From positions 28,943-92,942 of the forward strand of contig CAMAXW010000010.1 of NCBI GenBank assembly GCA_945862315.1: 64,000 nt of DNA, in the 5' to 3' direction. This DNA comes from Klebsiella pneumoniae. Its GTDB lineage: Bacteria; Pseudomonadota; Gammaproteobacteria; Ga0077536. The translations under genes were made by a program, and so were the position numbers. Below, in pieces: positions 46,287 through 56,988 of the stretch. How positions within the stretch are numbered: the first letter of the stretch is position 1; each line of letters opens with the position of its first letter. A model generated the notes under the pieces. The model saw nothing but the letters and a program-made list of their open reading frames with translations, was not told the DNA's origin and did no database searches.

Positions 46287-47432
46287 TTAAAGCGAACGGG
46301 AGATCAGTTCTTTCATGATTTCGTTGCTGCCGCCATAGATCATGGACACGCGGTTATCGGCAAAATAGTGCGCAATGGGGTAGTCCAACATATAGCCGTA
46401 ACCACCATGGAGTTGCAGACAGCGATGGATGGCCTCTTGGGCGCGCTCTGAGCACCAGTATTTGGCCATGGAGGCCGTGGCGGAATCGAGCGTGCCGGCA
46501 ATGAGTCGAGTGATGCAGTCGTCCACAAAAACCCGCGCAATACGTGCCTCGGTGGCGCACTCAACCAAGGTGAAGCGGGTGTTTTGCAAGGCGAATAATT
46601 TCTGGCCAAACGCCTCGCGGGTTTTGACATACTCGGTAGTCAACCGCACCGCCGATTCCATCGCGGCCACGCTTTGCAGACCGATCATCAAACGCTCGCG
46701 TCCCAACTGGCTCATGAGTTGAAAAAACCCCTGCCCTTCCTGACCGCCGATGATGTTTTCTACCGGCACACGCACATCGTCGAAAAACAGCTCGCAGGTA
46801 TCTTGCGCCTTCATGCCGATTTTCTTCAGCGGCTGGCCGCGGCGAAAACCCTCCAGCCCATCGGTTTCAACCAGCAGCAGTGAAATGCCCTTCGCCCGCT
46901 CCGCCGGGTTGGTCTTACACACCAACACGATGAGGTTGGCGTTATAGCCATTGGTGATAAAGGTTTTAGAGCCGTTTACCACGTAGTCGTCGCCGCTGCG
47001 CAGCGCGCGCGTCTTAACGGCCTGCAAGTCCGACCCAGTGCCAGGTTCGGTCATCGCAATGGCGGTGATGATGTCGCCCGTCGCCATGCGGGGTAGGTAT
47101 TTTTGCTTTTGCGCCTCGGTGGCATAGGCCAGTAAGTAATGCGCGACGATGCTCTGGATAGCGCAACCAAAACCCGACACGCACGCGCGGCCTAGTTCCT
47201 CATAAACGATGGCATCGAAACCAAAATCCGCACCACCGCCACCGTATTCGGTTGGCACATCAGGGCACAACAAGCCGGTTTCACCGGCCTGTCGCCACGC
47301 GCCCGGATCGGAATGCCCTTGGTCTGTCCAACGCTCACGTTGCGGTACAAATTCGCTCTCCACAAAACGCCGGACGTTGTCCCGAAACAACGTGTGCTCT
47401 GCGGTCAGCCAAGGCGAGGAATAATCGTGCAT
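46287..47432 (-). CDS. Acyl-CoA dehydrogenase
   Basis: 381 residues, full length. FAD and substrate motifs AMTEPGTGSDLQ and KTFITNGYNANL are present, then GRERLMIGLQSV, LHGGYGYMLDYPI and catalytic base Glu371 in YGGSNEIMKELI. It introduces the alpha-beta double bond into an acyl-CoA and passes electrons to ETF. Substrate chain or branching is unknown. Second-last gene of the HMGS-thiolase-dehydrogenase-MatB operon. Confidence 0.92.
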   Translation of the reverse strand: MHDYSSPWLTAEHTLFRDNVRRFVESEFVPQRERWTDQGHSDPGAWRQAGETGLLCPDVPTEYGGGGADFGFDAIVYEELGRACVSGFGCAIQSIVAHYLLAYATEAQKQKYLPRMATGDIITAIAMTEPGTGSDLQAVKTRALRSGDDYVVNGSKTFITNGYNANLIVLVCKTNPAERAKGISLLLVETDGLEGFRRGQPLKKIGMKAQDTCELFFDDVRVPVENIIGGQEGQGFFQLMSQLGRERLMIGLQSVAAMESAVRLTTEYVKTREAFGQKLFALQNTRFTLVECATEARIARVFVDDCITRLIAGTLDSATASMAKYWCSERAQEAIHRCLQLHGGYGYMLDYPIAHYFADNRVSMIYGGSNEIMKELISRSL

Positions 47433-47494
47433 GAGAAACTCCCAAAACTGACCGCCGCGCGCAAGGCACGGCGGTGGGTGCGGATGTGATGTGT

Positions 47495-48697
47495 TTAGGT
47501 GGAATGCAGACCGAGTATCGAAACACTGGCCACATTACGGAACGGATGGCCGCCCAGATTGTGGGTGAGGCCGATGGTTGGGCTACCCACCTGACGATCG
47601 CCCGCGCGCCCTAGTAGCTGCAGGTACATCTCGTAGGCCATCCTAAGCCCGGTCGCGCCGATGGGGTGACCAAAACATTTCAGCCCACCGTCGAGCTGGC
47701 AAGGAATAGCGCCGTCGCGGTCAAACACGCCATCCAGAATGTCCTTGCTTGCGCCACCCTCCGGGGAAATACCCAAGTCCTCCATGACCACCAATTCGGT
47801 GACCGAAAAACAATCGTGGACTTCCATCATGCTAATTTCGGCACGCGGGTTGGTAATCCCCGCTTCTTGATAAGCGCGCTTGGCAGCCACCCGGGTGGTG
47901 AGAAAATAAGAGCCGTCCCAACTGGTATTGGACATTTCTAGGCCGTTGCTCGGCGCGAGTTGCAGCGCTTTCACGGTCACGACGTCTTTAAAACCCATCG
48001 CGCGCGCTTTCTCGACCGTCGTCACGATGGCGCAGGCAGCGCCGTCGCTCACGCCACAGCAATCCAGCAAGCCCAACGGGAACGCCACGGTAGCGGCTTT
48101 GAGCGCATCGTCTTCGGTAATGCGTTTACGCAAATGTGCCTTGGGGTTAATCAGCCCGTTCTCATGGCTTTTTACCGAGACATGCGCCATGGCGCGCTTA
48201 AGGTCTTGCATAGGGATTTTGTGCTTGGCAGCGTACGCGCTGGCCAGTTGCGCAAACGCGCCCGGCGCCGTGGCATTCGGCAACCAGAGATCATCGAAAG
48301 TCCCTTTGGTGCGTTCGGGCAAGCCCGCGTAGCCGGTGTCCTTGAGCTTCTCAACGCCCATCGCCAGCGCCACATCGCAAGCCCCAGCCGCCACCGCATA
48401 GACCGCGCCGCGCAGTGCTTCGGTGCCCGTGGCGCACATGTTTTCTACCCGGGTCACGGGAATATTGGGCAGGCGCAAACTCAGCGAAAGCGGCAGCGCC
48501 GATTTACCCGCGCTCTGTTCTTGATAAAACAAGCCCAGCCAAGCCATTTCAATTTCTTCACGCGCAATGCCGGCATCGGCCAACGCTTCCTTGAAGGCTT
48601 CTAGCATGAGTTCTTCGGGTCCACAGTCCCAGCGCTCGCCAAATTTTGAACAGCCCATCCCAATGATGGCGACCTTGTCTTTAATGCCCTTGGCCAT
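47495..48697 (-). CDS. Thiolase-family protein (SCP-x/acetyl-CoA acetyltransferase-like)
   Basis: 400 residues. Nucleophile Cys88 in VENMCATGTEA, a family-typical HDCFSVTELV segment and the HPIGATG loop (KCFGHPIGATGLRM) are present, so thiolysis or Claisen condensation is plausible. Members of this subgroup usually pair with a DUF35 zinc-ribbon/OB protein, and such a domain is fused to the next gene upstream, 25 bp away. Retro-aldolase activity, as in steroid side-chain cleavage, is an alternative. Confidence 0.88.
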   Translation of the reverse strand: MAKGIKDKVAIIGMGCSKFGERWDCGPEELMLEAFKEALADAGIAREEIEMAWLGLFYQEQSAGKSALPLSLSLRLPNIPVTRVENMCATGTEALRGAVYAVAAGACDVALAMGVEKLKDTGYAGLPERTKGTFDDLWLPNATAPGAFAQLASAYAAKHKIPMQDLKRAMAHVSVKSHENGLINPKAHLRKRITEDDALKAATVAFPLGLLDCCGVSDGAACAIVTTVEKARAMGFKDVVTVKALQLAPSNGLEMSNTSWDGSYFLTTRVAAKRAYQEAGITNPRAEISMMEVHDCFSVTELVVMEDLGISPEGGASKDILDGVFDRDGAIPCQLDGGLKCFGHPIGATGLRMAYEMYLQLLGRAGDRQVGSPTIGLTHNLGGHPFRNVASVSILGLHST

Positions 48698-48722
48698 GAT
48701 GAATTCCTCGTTGCGGGATCAA

Positions 48723-50156
48723 TTAGGCCAGCAAGGGTGCCGGCTTCCAAAAATATCGTCGAAACTGTCGACGGGTGTCGAAATCTTTGATGCGGAAAAC
48801 CATCCGCACTTCACGGCCTACTTGCACCTCACCAGGCGCAAAGTCAGTGAATTCCAACATGCAGTTCGCACCATCGGCGTATTCCACGTTGCCGTAGATA
48901 TAAGGCGGCAGCGGGGTGTAGGCGAGCCAGTCTTCGGTATAGGACTTCACCCGGCCAGTGAGCTCGGCCAGACTTTCGGGCACCTGAACATCCATGACGG
49001 CGCATTTCACGCAGACTTGGCTGCGCGGGTATTGCAGCGTATTACAGGCGCTGCAGCGTCCGCCCATCATGGCGGTGATGTCTTGGCGTCGGCGGTAGAA
49101 AGCGGCTTGCGAGGTGCGATTGTCGCGCTCAGAGCGCATGCCGAAATCGATCTGCAGGCGCTCGCGCAACGACAAAAACATGGTGTAGTTGTCGATAACG
49201 CGCTTCTGGGCCAAGTAGCGGCTAGGCCCGCGCGAGCCCTGGAGGTCGGCAAGTTTGGGGGTGGTTTTGATCACCAGAGCATCCGCCCCTTGGCCAAATC
49301 CCACCACTAAAAGGGTTTCGCCGGGGACCGCCGTTTCTAGCGCAAAACTCAGCATGAGCAGCGGATGCGCGGCCCCGCAGTCACCCACCTGTCCGGCGAG
49401 GGGGTCCACGAGACGGTCCTCATTCACCCCCAGCAGCTTGGCGAGTCCTTTGGCAACGGTGGCGGTCGCAGGAATAATGAAACGGTGCACTTCGGCTAAA
49501 TCGATGCCCGCCTGGAGCGCCGCGGCACGCACTGCGCGTGGGATGATTTTGTTGTAGCCCTCTTCGCGAATCCAGCGTTCTTCCATGGCGTAATCGTAGT
49601 CGGCGTCTGCCGAGCGGTACTGATCGACCAAGTCTTCATGGACCGAAGCCGCGCCCTGCACGGTGGCAATGGGTTCGCCCTCCCCCAATAAGATGGCCGC
49701 TGCGGCATGGCCGTAGAGCATTTCCTGCGGGCTACCCGGGCGGGTTTCGCGACAATCGGCGGCCAGCAGCAGCGTCGCGGGGCCGGTCGACACGGCGCCT
49801 AAGCGCAGCAGCGCGCTGGTGGCGGCGCGCCGGCTACCGCTGAGATCCTCGGTGGCCACCGTGCCCGGCAAACGCAGGGCATCGGCTACCACCCCACTAT
49901 TGCTGCGGTCGGCAAACGGCAGGGTGGTCGAGGCCAATTGAAGATGGGCCACCTCACGGGGAAAACCCTGCAGGCAGTCGCGGGCCGCTTCCACCGCCAA
50001 AGTCAGGCTGTCTTCGTCCCAGTTGGCGAAGGCTCGTTCACCTTTGGCCAACCCTTTCGCTGAGGGCACCGCCCACGCAATAGCCTGTGCAATGGCCTGA
50101 CGGTTCATGCGGAGCGTGGGCACGTAGCCCCCGAAGGAAAGAATGCCATAGCTCAT
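48723..50156 (-). CDS. HMG-CoA-synthase-like domain fused to DUF35 OB/zinc-ribbon
   Basis: 477 residues. The N-terminal ~330 residues have a thiolase-type fold (MSYGILSFGGYVPTLRM, GHAAAAILLGEG, VGFGQGADALVI). The C-terminal part is a DUF35 domain with zinc ligands C-x2-C ... C-x2-C in RCSACNTLQYPRSQVCVKC. Where HMG-CoA synthases have the catalytic Cys this protein reads DLSGSRRAAT (Ser106/Ser108), and the usual active-site His region reads FIIPATATVAK. Canonical HMG-CoA synthase activity is therefore unlikely. It may serve as a scaffold and acyl-CoA-binding partner of the adjacent thiolase. Confidence 0.82.
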   Translation of the reverse strand: MSYGILSFGGYVPTLRMNRQAIAQAIAWAVPSAKGLAKGERAFANWDEDSLTLAVEAARDCLQGFPREVAHLQLASTTLPFADRSNSGVVADALRLPGTVATEDLSGSRRAATSALLRLGAVSTGPATLLLAADCRETRPGSPQEMLYGHAAAAILLGEGEPIATVQGAASVHEDLVDQYRSADADYDYAMEERWIREEGYNKIIPRAVRAAALQAGIDLAEVHRFIIPATATVAKGLAKLLGVNEDRLVDPLAGQVGDCGAAHPLLMLSFALETAVPGETLLVVGFGQGADALVIKTTPKLADLQGSRGPSRYLAQKRVIDNYTMFLSLRERLQIDFGMRSERDNRTSQAAFYRRRQDITAMMGGRCSACNTLQYPRSQVCVKCAVMDVQVPESLAELTGRVKSYTEDWLAYTPLPPYIYGNVEYADGANCMLEFTDFAPGEVQVGREVRMVFRIKDFDTRRQFRRYFWKPAPLLA

Positions 50157-50348
50157 GGGTGTGCTTTCTCTGTGCTGATTTGGGCGGTGCCGGCATCCAG
50201 CCATGGGGGTCGGCGCTGGCCGATTATACGAGCGAGTTGCCGCACCGTGGGAAGTACCTTCAGAGCGCCGGACTTAAACGGCGATCGAGCGGCCCTAACC
50301 CACCAGCAGCGTCGCCCACCACGGCCCGCACGACCCGCTGTCTTGAAT

Positions 50349-50370
50349 TCGTCACATTCTCGTCACATTT
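50349..50370 (+). promoter_or_regulatory. Pho-box-like tandem direct repeat upstream of porin 1
   Basis: Two consecutive 11-mers, TCGTCACATTC and TCGTCACATTT, differ only at the last base. Period 11 and a GTCA-containing heptamer followed by a T-rich tetrad is the PhoB-box architecture (consensus CTGTCAT plus A/T-rich 4 bp). It lies 74 bp before the start of a gene for an OprP/O-type porin, in the 287-bp divergent promoter region with the HMGS-like gene. Confidence 0.5.
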
Positions 50371-50443
50371 CAAAATCATCCTTAGTCCCCAGTACTCACA
50401 CACTCAACTGTTGTTAGCAACGTCGGCTAAGGAGCTTTATCTC

Positions 50444-51937
50444 TTGCATACCCCACCCAAAAAAATCCGGACCGCTTTAAGTCTCGGGCTAGCATTGGCT
50501 TTTGCCAGTGGGCCCGTCTTCGCCACCAACGATGCCATGATGCAGTTGCTGGAAGCCTTGCACAAAAAAGGCACTATCGATGACGATACCTATCAGGCCA
50601 TTTTGCTGTCGGCGCGCGCGGATGAAGAACAAAATGCCGCAGCCGGCGCCGACGTGGCCAAAAAAGTTGACCAATCGCTAGCCCAACTCGGCACCCCCGC
50701 CCTGAGCCCCGGCAAGTTCGAAATCAAGGATAAAACGGGCGATTTCACCTGGCGCACGATCGGCCGCCTGCAATACGACGATGCTTTTTTTAACAACAAT
50801 GGGAAATTTAAATCTGCCGATTCCAACCAGTTTCGGCGGGTGCGGATGGGCGTGGCTGGCACCATCGCGACCAACTGGAAATTTAAAGTCGAATACGATT
50901 TGCGCGAAATCGACACCGGCATCGCGGGACTTAAAGATGCCTACATCCAGTACATCGGCAAACTGCCGGGCATCGACCCCATCAAACACCCGGTCGACAT
51001 AAAAGTTGGGCAATCTCACGAGCCCTTTAGTTTTGAGCTCCTCAATAGCTCCAATAATTCCCTGTTTACGGAGCGCGCCTTACCGGTCAATGTCTTGGCC
51101 AACTTCATTGGCGAACGCAACCCGGGCCTGAAACTGACCACCTGGGGCGAGAGTTGGACTGCAGCAGCGGGCTTATTTGCTACCCGGCAACAAGAAACCA
51201 CCACCCCCGTGAACTGCACGCTCCCCACCGGCACAGCCTTTAAGGCCGGCGCTAAATTTACGTGTAGCGGCGGCGCAGAAGACACCCTGCCGCGCGCGTT
51301 CAACGATGGCTACGCGGGCACCGTGCGCGGCACTTATGCGCCATGGCACGATGGTGGGCACGTGCTGCACTTGGGCACCTCGTTTTCTTATCGCGATTTT
51401 GCCAACAACAGCACCGTGCAACTGCGTGAGCGCATGGAAGTCAACGAGACTTCTACTCGCCTCATCGACACAGGTGCATTCAAAGCCGATGACTTCATGC
51501 GCTGGAACGCGGAACTGGCAGCCGTCCAGGGACCGTTCACCTTCCAGGGTGAATACCTGTTGCTGAAAACCCATGCGCCAACCAAGAACGACCCAATGTT
51601 TACGGGTTATTACGTGTCGGCCGGCTGGTTTATCACCGGCGAGGCGCGCCCCTACAAGTTCCAAGAGGGTATTTTTGACAGCGTTAAGCCCAACTCCATT
51701 GTGGGTAAAGGCGGTATTGGGGCGTGGGAAGTCGTGACGCGTTACAGCAGCGCCGACCTCAACGACGAACTGATCAATGGTGGCGAAGAGAGCAACTGGA
51801 CCTTCGGCGTGAACTGGTACCCAGCGCCCAATATTCGGTTTATGGCCGATTACATCAAGGTGCTCGATGTCAAAGGTGGTGCGTTTGCTGACAGCACACC
51901 CTCGGCCTTCGTGCTGCGCTCCGCGGTCTTCTGGTAG
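50444..51937 (+). CDS. OprP/OprO-type porin, copy 1
   Basis: 497-residue outer-membrane protein of the phosphate-selective porin O/P family. A signal peptide (KKIRTALSLGLALAFASGPVFA) is followed by a periplasmic helical region and a barrel beginning near TWRTIGRLQYDDAFF, ending in Phe-Trp. FRRVRMG, EYDLREIDTGIAGLKDAY (anchors EYDLRE, GLKDAY) and VGQSHEPFSFE are family signatures. The start is TTG at 50444 because a perfect AAGGAG lies 9 bp upstream. Although the frame is open to 50087, that part has no family similarity. Family members pass phosphate, polyphosphate or other anions. Confidence 0.87.
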   Translation: MHTPPKKIRTALSLGLALAFASGPVFATNDAMMQLLEALHKKGTIDDDTYQAILLSARADEEQNAAAGADVAKKVDQSLAQLGTPALSPGKFEIKDKTGDFTWRTIGRLQYDDAFFNNNGKFKSADSNQFRRVRMGVAGTIATNWKFKVEYDLREIDTGIAGLKDAYIQYIGKLPGIDPIKHPVDIKVGQSHEPFSFELLNSSNNSLFTERALPVNVLANFIGERNPGLKLTTWGESWTAAAGLFATRQQETTTPVNCTLPTGTAFKAGAKFTCSGGAEDTLPRAFNDGYAGTVRGTYAPWHDGGHVLHLGTSFSYRDFANNSTVQLRERMEVNETSTRLIDTGAFKADDFMRWNAELAAVQGPFTFQGEYLLLKTHAPTKNDPMFTGYYVSAGWFITGEARPYKFQEGIFDSVKPNSIVGKGGIGAWEVVTRYSSADLNDELINGGEESNWTFGVNWYPAPNIRFMADYIKVLDVKGGAFADSTPSAFVLRSAVFW

Positions 51938-51950
51938 CCCACCGCCACGC

Positions 51951-51978
51951 GAGGTCGGGGACATCGAGCCCCGGCCTC
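51951..51978 (+). terminator. Terminator-like hairpin after porin 1
   Basis: GAGGTCGGGG (51951-51960) pairs with CCCCGGCCTC (51969-51978), ten pairs including one G-T wobble, with an 8-nt loop, 13 bp after the stop. Confidence 0.55.
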
Positions 51979-51983
51979 AATAC

Positions 51984-52011
51984 TTGTCTATACCTCGGCG
52001 ATCGGCATAAT
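51984..52011 (+). promoter_or_regulatory. Sigma-70-type promoter of porin 2 (copy of the ettA promoter)
   Basis: TTGTCT (51984-51989), 16-bp spacer, CATAAT (52006-52011). It aligns with the ettA promoter at 53727-53754 in 20 of 28 positions, including the shared spacer core CGGCGAT-GG. Confidence 0.55.
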
Positions 52012-52102
52012 CTAAAACCCTACTAATTCCGGTGCGGTTTTCTCGATGGCTAACAGCGATGCTCCGATACACCAGGCTGGGACAGATGTGCCAGCTTGGT
52101 GC
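51984..52102 (+). repeat. Decayed copy of the ettA promoter and first codons, upstream of porin 2
   Basis: This interval aligns with 53727-53842 over the promoter, the leader just before the start codon (16 of 21 positions, all differences transitions, ending in ATGGCT) and, without gaps, the first 19 codons. Encoded residues compare as MANSDAPIHQAG-TDVPAWC and MAQYVYQMHRVG-KVVPPKR, sharing M1, A2, H9, G12, V15 and P16. It marks the right junction of the porin tandem duplication. Similarity may extend weakly further toward 52160. Confidence 0.65.
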
Positions 52103-53680
52103 TCTGCCCACAAAGCGCCCCGATCAGTGGTTTCTGCCACTACCAAAACCGCTCCCCGGCCGCCCAAACCCGGACGAATTTTCCAAAAAACCCAGACTGC
52201 CATCAGTCTGGGGCTGGCGTTGGCCTTGGCCAGCGGACCGGTTTTTGCCACCAATACCGCCATGCTGCAGTTGCTGTCTGCCTTGCACAAAAAAGGCACT
52301 ATCGATGACGAAACCTATCAGGCCATTTTGCTGTCGGCGCAAGCTGATGAAACACAAAGCACCGCGGCCAGCGCCGAGGTGGCCAAAAAAGTCGATCAAT
52401 CCTTGGTGAAGTTGGGTACCCCCGTACTGACCCCCGGAAAATTCGAAATCAAGGATAAACCCGGTGATTTCGCCTGGCGCACGATCGGCCGAGTGCAGTA
52501 CGACAATGCTTTTTTCGATAACAACGGAAACTTTAAAGCCAGCGACAACAACCAATTTCGACGGGTGCGGATGGGCGTTATGGGCACCGTTGCGACCAAC
52601 TGGAAATTTAAGGTCGAGTACGATTTACGCGAACTCGACACCGGCATCGCAGGACTTAAAGATGCCTACATTGAGTACATCGGCAAACTGCCGGGCATCG
52701 ACCCCATCAAACACCCGGTCGACATCAAAATTGGGCAGTCTTACGAGCCGTTTAGTTTTGAGTTGCTCAATGGCTCCAATAACGCCCTGTTTACGGAGCG
52801 CGCGTTGCCGGCCAATGCCCTCAGCAGCTTTTTGGGTGAGCGCAATCCGGGCTTAAAAGTGACCACTTGGGGTGAGAGTTGGACCGCCGCAGCAGGTCTT
52901 TTCGGCACTCGCCAACAAGAGACCCTCACCGCCGTGAACTGTACGCTCCCCACCGGCACCAACTTTAAGGCGGGGGCTAAATTCACCTGTAGTGGCGGCG
53001 CAGAGGAGACTCCACCGCGCGCCTTCAACGATGGCTACGCTGGCACCGTGCGTGGCACTTATGTCCCGTGGCAGAAACCCGGGCACGTGCTGCACTTAGG
53101 CTCGGCGTTCTCATATCGCGATTTCGCCAACAACAACCCGATACAACTGCGTGAGCGCATGGAAGTCAACGAGACTTCTACTCGCCTCATCGACACGGGT
53201 TCGTTCAAAGCCGATGACTTCTTTCGTTGGAACGCGGAAATGGCAGTCATCCAAGGCCCGTTCACCTTCCAGGGCGAATACCTGTTGTTGAAAACCCATG
53301 CGCCCACTAAAAACGACCCGATGTTTACGGGTTATTACGTGTCGGCCGGCTGGTTTTTTACCGGCGAGTCGCGCCCCTACAAGTTCCAAGAGGGTACTTT
53401 TGACAGCGTTAAGCCCAACTCCATTGTGGGCAAAGGCGGTATTGGGGCTTGGGAAGTCGTCACCCGCTATAGCAGCGCCGACCTCAACGATGAACTGATC
53501 AATGGCGGCCAAGAGAACAACTGGACCGTCGGCGTGAACTGGTACCCGGCGCCCAATATTCGGTTTATGGCCGATTACGTCAAAGTGCTGGAAGTGAAAG
53601 GCGGGCAGGATAATCAGGACCGGAAGTTTGCTAACAGCACACCCTCGGCCTTCGTGCTGCGCTCCGCAGTCTTCTGGTAG
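52046..53680 (+). CDS. OprP/OprO-type porin, copy 2, with fused N-terminal extension
   Basis: 544 residues if started at the ATG at 52046. From about residue 46 it is a close paralogue of the upstream porin: signal-peptide core TAISLGLALALASGPVFA, then the same barrel ending in Phe-Trp. A 7-residue insertion GQDNQDR lies near the C-terminus. The first ~45 residues are hydrophilic and have no counterpart in copy 1; their start is a relic of ettA. The base aligned with the TTG start of copy 1 is CCC, so the original start is lost. A GTG at 52127 is an alternative start but has no ribosome-binding site. The exact N-terminus is uncertain. Confidence 0.83.
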   Translation: MANSDAPIHQAGTDVPAWCSAHKAPRSVVSATTKTAPRPPKPGRIFQKTQTAISLGLALALASGPVFATNTAMLQLLSALHKKGTIDDETYQAILLSAQADETQSTAASAEVAKKVDQSLVKLGTPVLTPGKFEIKDKPGDFAWRTIGRVQYDNAFFDNNGNFKASDNNQFRRVRMGVMGTVATNWKFKVEYDLRELDTGIAGLKDAYIEYIGKLPGIDPIKHPVDIKIGQSYEPFSFELLNGSNNALFTERALPANALSSFLGERNPGLKVTTWGESWTAAAGLFGTRQQETLTAVNCTLPTGTNFKAGAKFTCSGGAEETPPRAFNDGYAGTVRGTYVPWQKPGHVLHLGSAFSYRDFANNNPIQLRERMEVNETSTRLIDTGSFKADDFFRWNAEMAVIQGPFTFQGEYLLLKTHAPTKNDPMFTGYYVSAGWFFTGESRPYKFQEGTFDSVKPNSIVGKGGIGAWEVVTRYSSADLNDELINGGQENNWTVGVNWYPAPNIRFMADYVKVLEVKGGQDNQDRKFANSTPSAFVLRSAVFW

Positions 53681-53705
53681 CCCGCAACGAGAAGGGGGCC
53701 GAGAG

Positions 53706-53726
53706 CCGACGACCGCGGGTCGTCGG
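53706..53726 (+). terminator. Terminator-like hairpin after porin 2
   Basis: CCGACGACC-gcg-GGTCGTCGG, perfect 9-bp stem with a 3-nt loop, extendable by two pairs into a short TT end. It abuts the -35 of ettA. Confidence 0.65.
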
Positions 53727-53754
53727 TTGTGCACGCTCCGGCGATGGGGATAAT
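53727..53754 (+). promoter_or_regulatory. Sigma-70-type promoter of ettA
   Basis: TTGTGC (53727-53732), 16-bp spacer, GATAAT (53749-53754), predicting a start near 53761 and a leader of about 25 nt without a clear Shine-Dalgarno. Confidence 0.55.
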
Positions 53755-53785
53755 ACGGGTTTACCCCTGTGATGCGATTTCCCCA

Positions 53786-55462
<1,677 letters not shown>

Positions 55463-55470
55463 GGGCTGCC

Positions 55471-56940
55471 ATGAACGAGTCGCCAAGAGTGAGCCTGGGC
55501 TGCGATGCACGCGGCCAAGAAGTGGCGCCGCTCGCCGCCATGCTCAACCGCCACGGACTGGTGGCCGGTGCGACCGGCACGGGGAAAACCGTCACCTTGC
55601 AAGTGCTCGCGGAAGGTCTGTCGCGGCTCGGCGTGCCGGTGTTCAGCGCGGACATCAAGGGCGACCTCTCGGGGCTGGCAGAAAGGGGCAAGACCTCGCC
55701 GCGCCTGACCGAGCGCTTGGTCGCGACCGGTATCACCGACCACACCTTCGAGAGTTTCCCGGTCGCTTTTTGGGACCTTTTCGGCACCCAAGGCACACCG
55801 GTACGCATCACCATTTCCGAGATGGGACCGCTGGTGCTGGCGCGGCTATTACAGTTGAACGACACCCAGACCGGGGTGCTGTATGCGGCGTTTAAAATTG
55901 CCGACGATGAAGGCCTGTTGCTACTCGACCTCGATGATCTGCGCTCGCTGCTGGCGTGGGTGGGCAGCAACGCGGCGGCACTCAAACTCACCTACGGCAA
56001 TCTCTCGGCGACGAGCATCGGTGCCATCCAACGCACCTTGCTGGTGCTCGACGCGCAAGGTGCGGGGGAAGTGTTTGGCGAACCTGCCCTGTCCATCCAC
56101 GACCTCATCGCGACCACCGCCGATGGCCGTGGGGTGATCAACCTCCTCGACGCCACGCAACTGGTGACCCGTTCGCCCGACCTTTATGCGTGTTTTTTGT
56201 TTTGGCTATTGTCCGAGCTGTTTGAAGAATTACCCGAGCGCGGCGATGCCGATCGCCCCGTGCTGGTGCTCTTCTTCGATGAAGCGCATCTGTTGTTTCG
56301 CGACACCCCCAAGCCGTTAGTCGACAAAATTGAACAAGTGGTGCGGCTCATCCGCTCGAAAGGTGTCGGGGTTTTTTTCGTCACCCAGAGTCCGCTAGAC
56401 CTGCCCCCCGCGGTGTTGGGTCAACTAGGTCTCAAAATTCAACACGCGCTGCGGGCCTTCACGCCCGGCGAACAAAAAGCCGTGCGCGTGGTGGCAGAGT
56501 CTTTCCGGGCGAACCCCACACTCGACACTGCAAGCATCATCACCCTCCTCGGTACTGGCGAGGCGCTGGTTTCCACCCTCGATGCGAACGGCCAACCCAC
56601 CCCAGTGGAACGGGTGCTCATTCGCCCGCCAGCGGCGCAAATTGGGCCGGCGAGTGCCGCCCGGCGGCAGGAAATTCTGGAGACCAGCGCGCTGCAAGAA
56701 CGCTACGCAACGCCGATCAACCGCGAGTCCGCACATGAAAAACTGACCGCCCGTGCCAGTGCGCGCATCCCGGCCGAGCCGTCGTTAGAAACACCGCCAA
56801 GCGTGCCGCGAGCACCGGGGCGCACGCCCGAGGGGGTCGGCGTCACGCTGGTAAAAAGCGTGCTGCGCGCCGCTGGCAGCCAGTTGGGTCGCCAGATCGT
56901 GCGCGGCATTCTGGGATCGCTGCTGGGCGGTCGGCGGTAA
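55471..56940 (+). CDS. DUF853 HerA-like ATPase (YjgR type)
   Basis: 489 residues. Walker A GATGTGKT follows a short N-terminus (LNRHGLVAGATGTGKTVTL), Walker B is LVLFFDEAHLLF, and an arginine-rich segment RLIRSKGVGVFFVTQSPLDLP is the DUF853 signature. The C-terminus has a Pro-rich linker and an amphipathic end (VGVTLVKSVLRAAG ... LGSLLGGRR). The cellular role of YjgR proteins is not established. It starts 8 bp after ettA and is probably cotranscribed. Confidence 0.88.
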   Translation: MNESPRVSLGCDARGQEVAPLAAMLNRHGLVAGATGTGKTVTLQVLAEGLSRLGVPVFSADIKGDLSGLAERGKTSPRLTERLVATGITDHTFESFPVAFWDLFGTQGTPVRITISEMGPLVLARLLQLNDTQTGVLYAAFKIADDEGLLLLDLDDLRSLLAWVGSNAAALKLTYGNLSATSIGAIQRTLLVLDAQGAGEVFGEPALSIHDLIATTADGRGVINLLDATQLVTRSPDLYACFLFWLLSELFEELPERGDADRPVLVLFFDEAHLLFRDTPKPLVDKIEQVVRLIRSKGVGVFFVTQSPLDLPPAVLGQLGLKIQHALRAFTPGEQKAVRVVAESFRANPTLDTASIITLLGTGEALVSTLDANGQPTPVERVLIRPPAAQIGPASAARRQEILETSALQERYATPINRESAHEKLTARASARIPAEPSLETPPSVPRAPGRTPEGVGVTLVKSVLRAAGSQLGRQIVRGILGSLLGGRR

Positions 56941-56988
56941 GCCGCCGGCCCCAATCAATTCTCAAGAAAATTAGTAAGGAGTGAGCCC

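Noticed and set aside
48723..50156. Genuine HMG-CoA synthase
   Set aside because: The catalytic Cys and His motifs are not conserved, so the name is limited to HMGS-like.
51173..51964. Antisense open frame of 263 codons opposite porin 1, with a similar one at 53111-53845 opposite porin 2
   Set aside because: Both mirror the paralogous porin codons and have no similarity of their own; their resemblance to each other only reflects the duplication.
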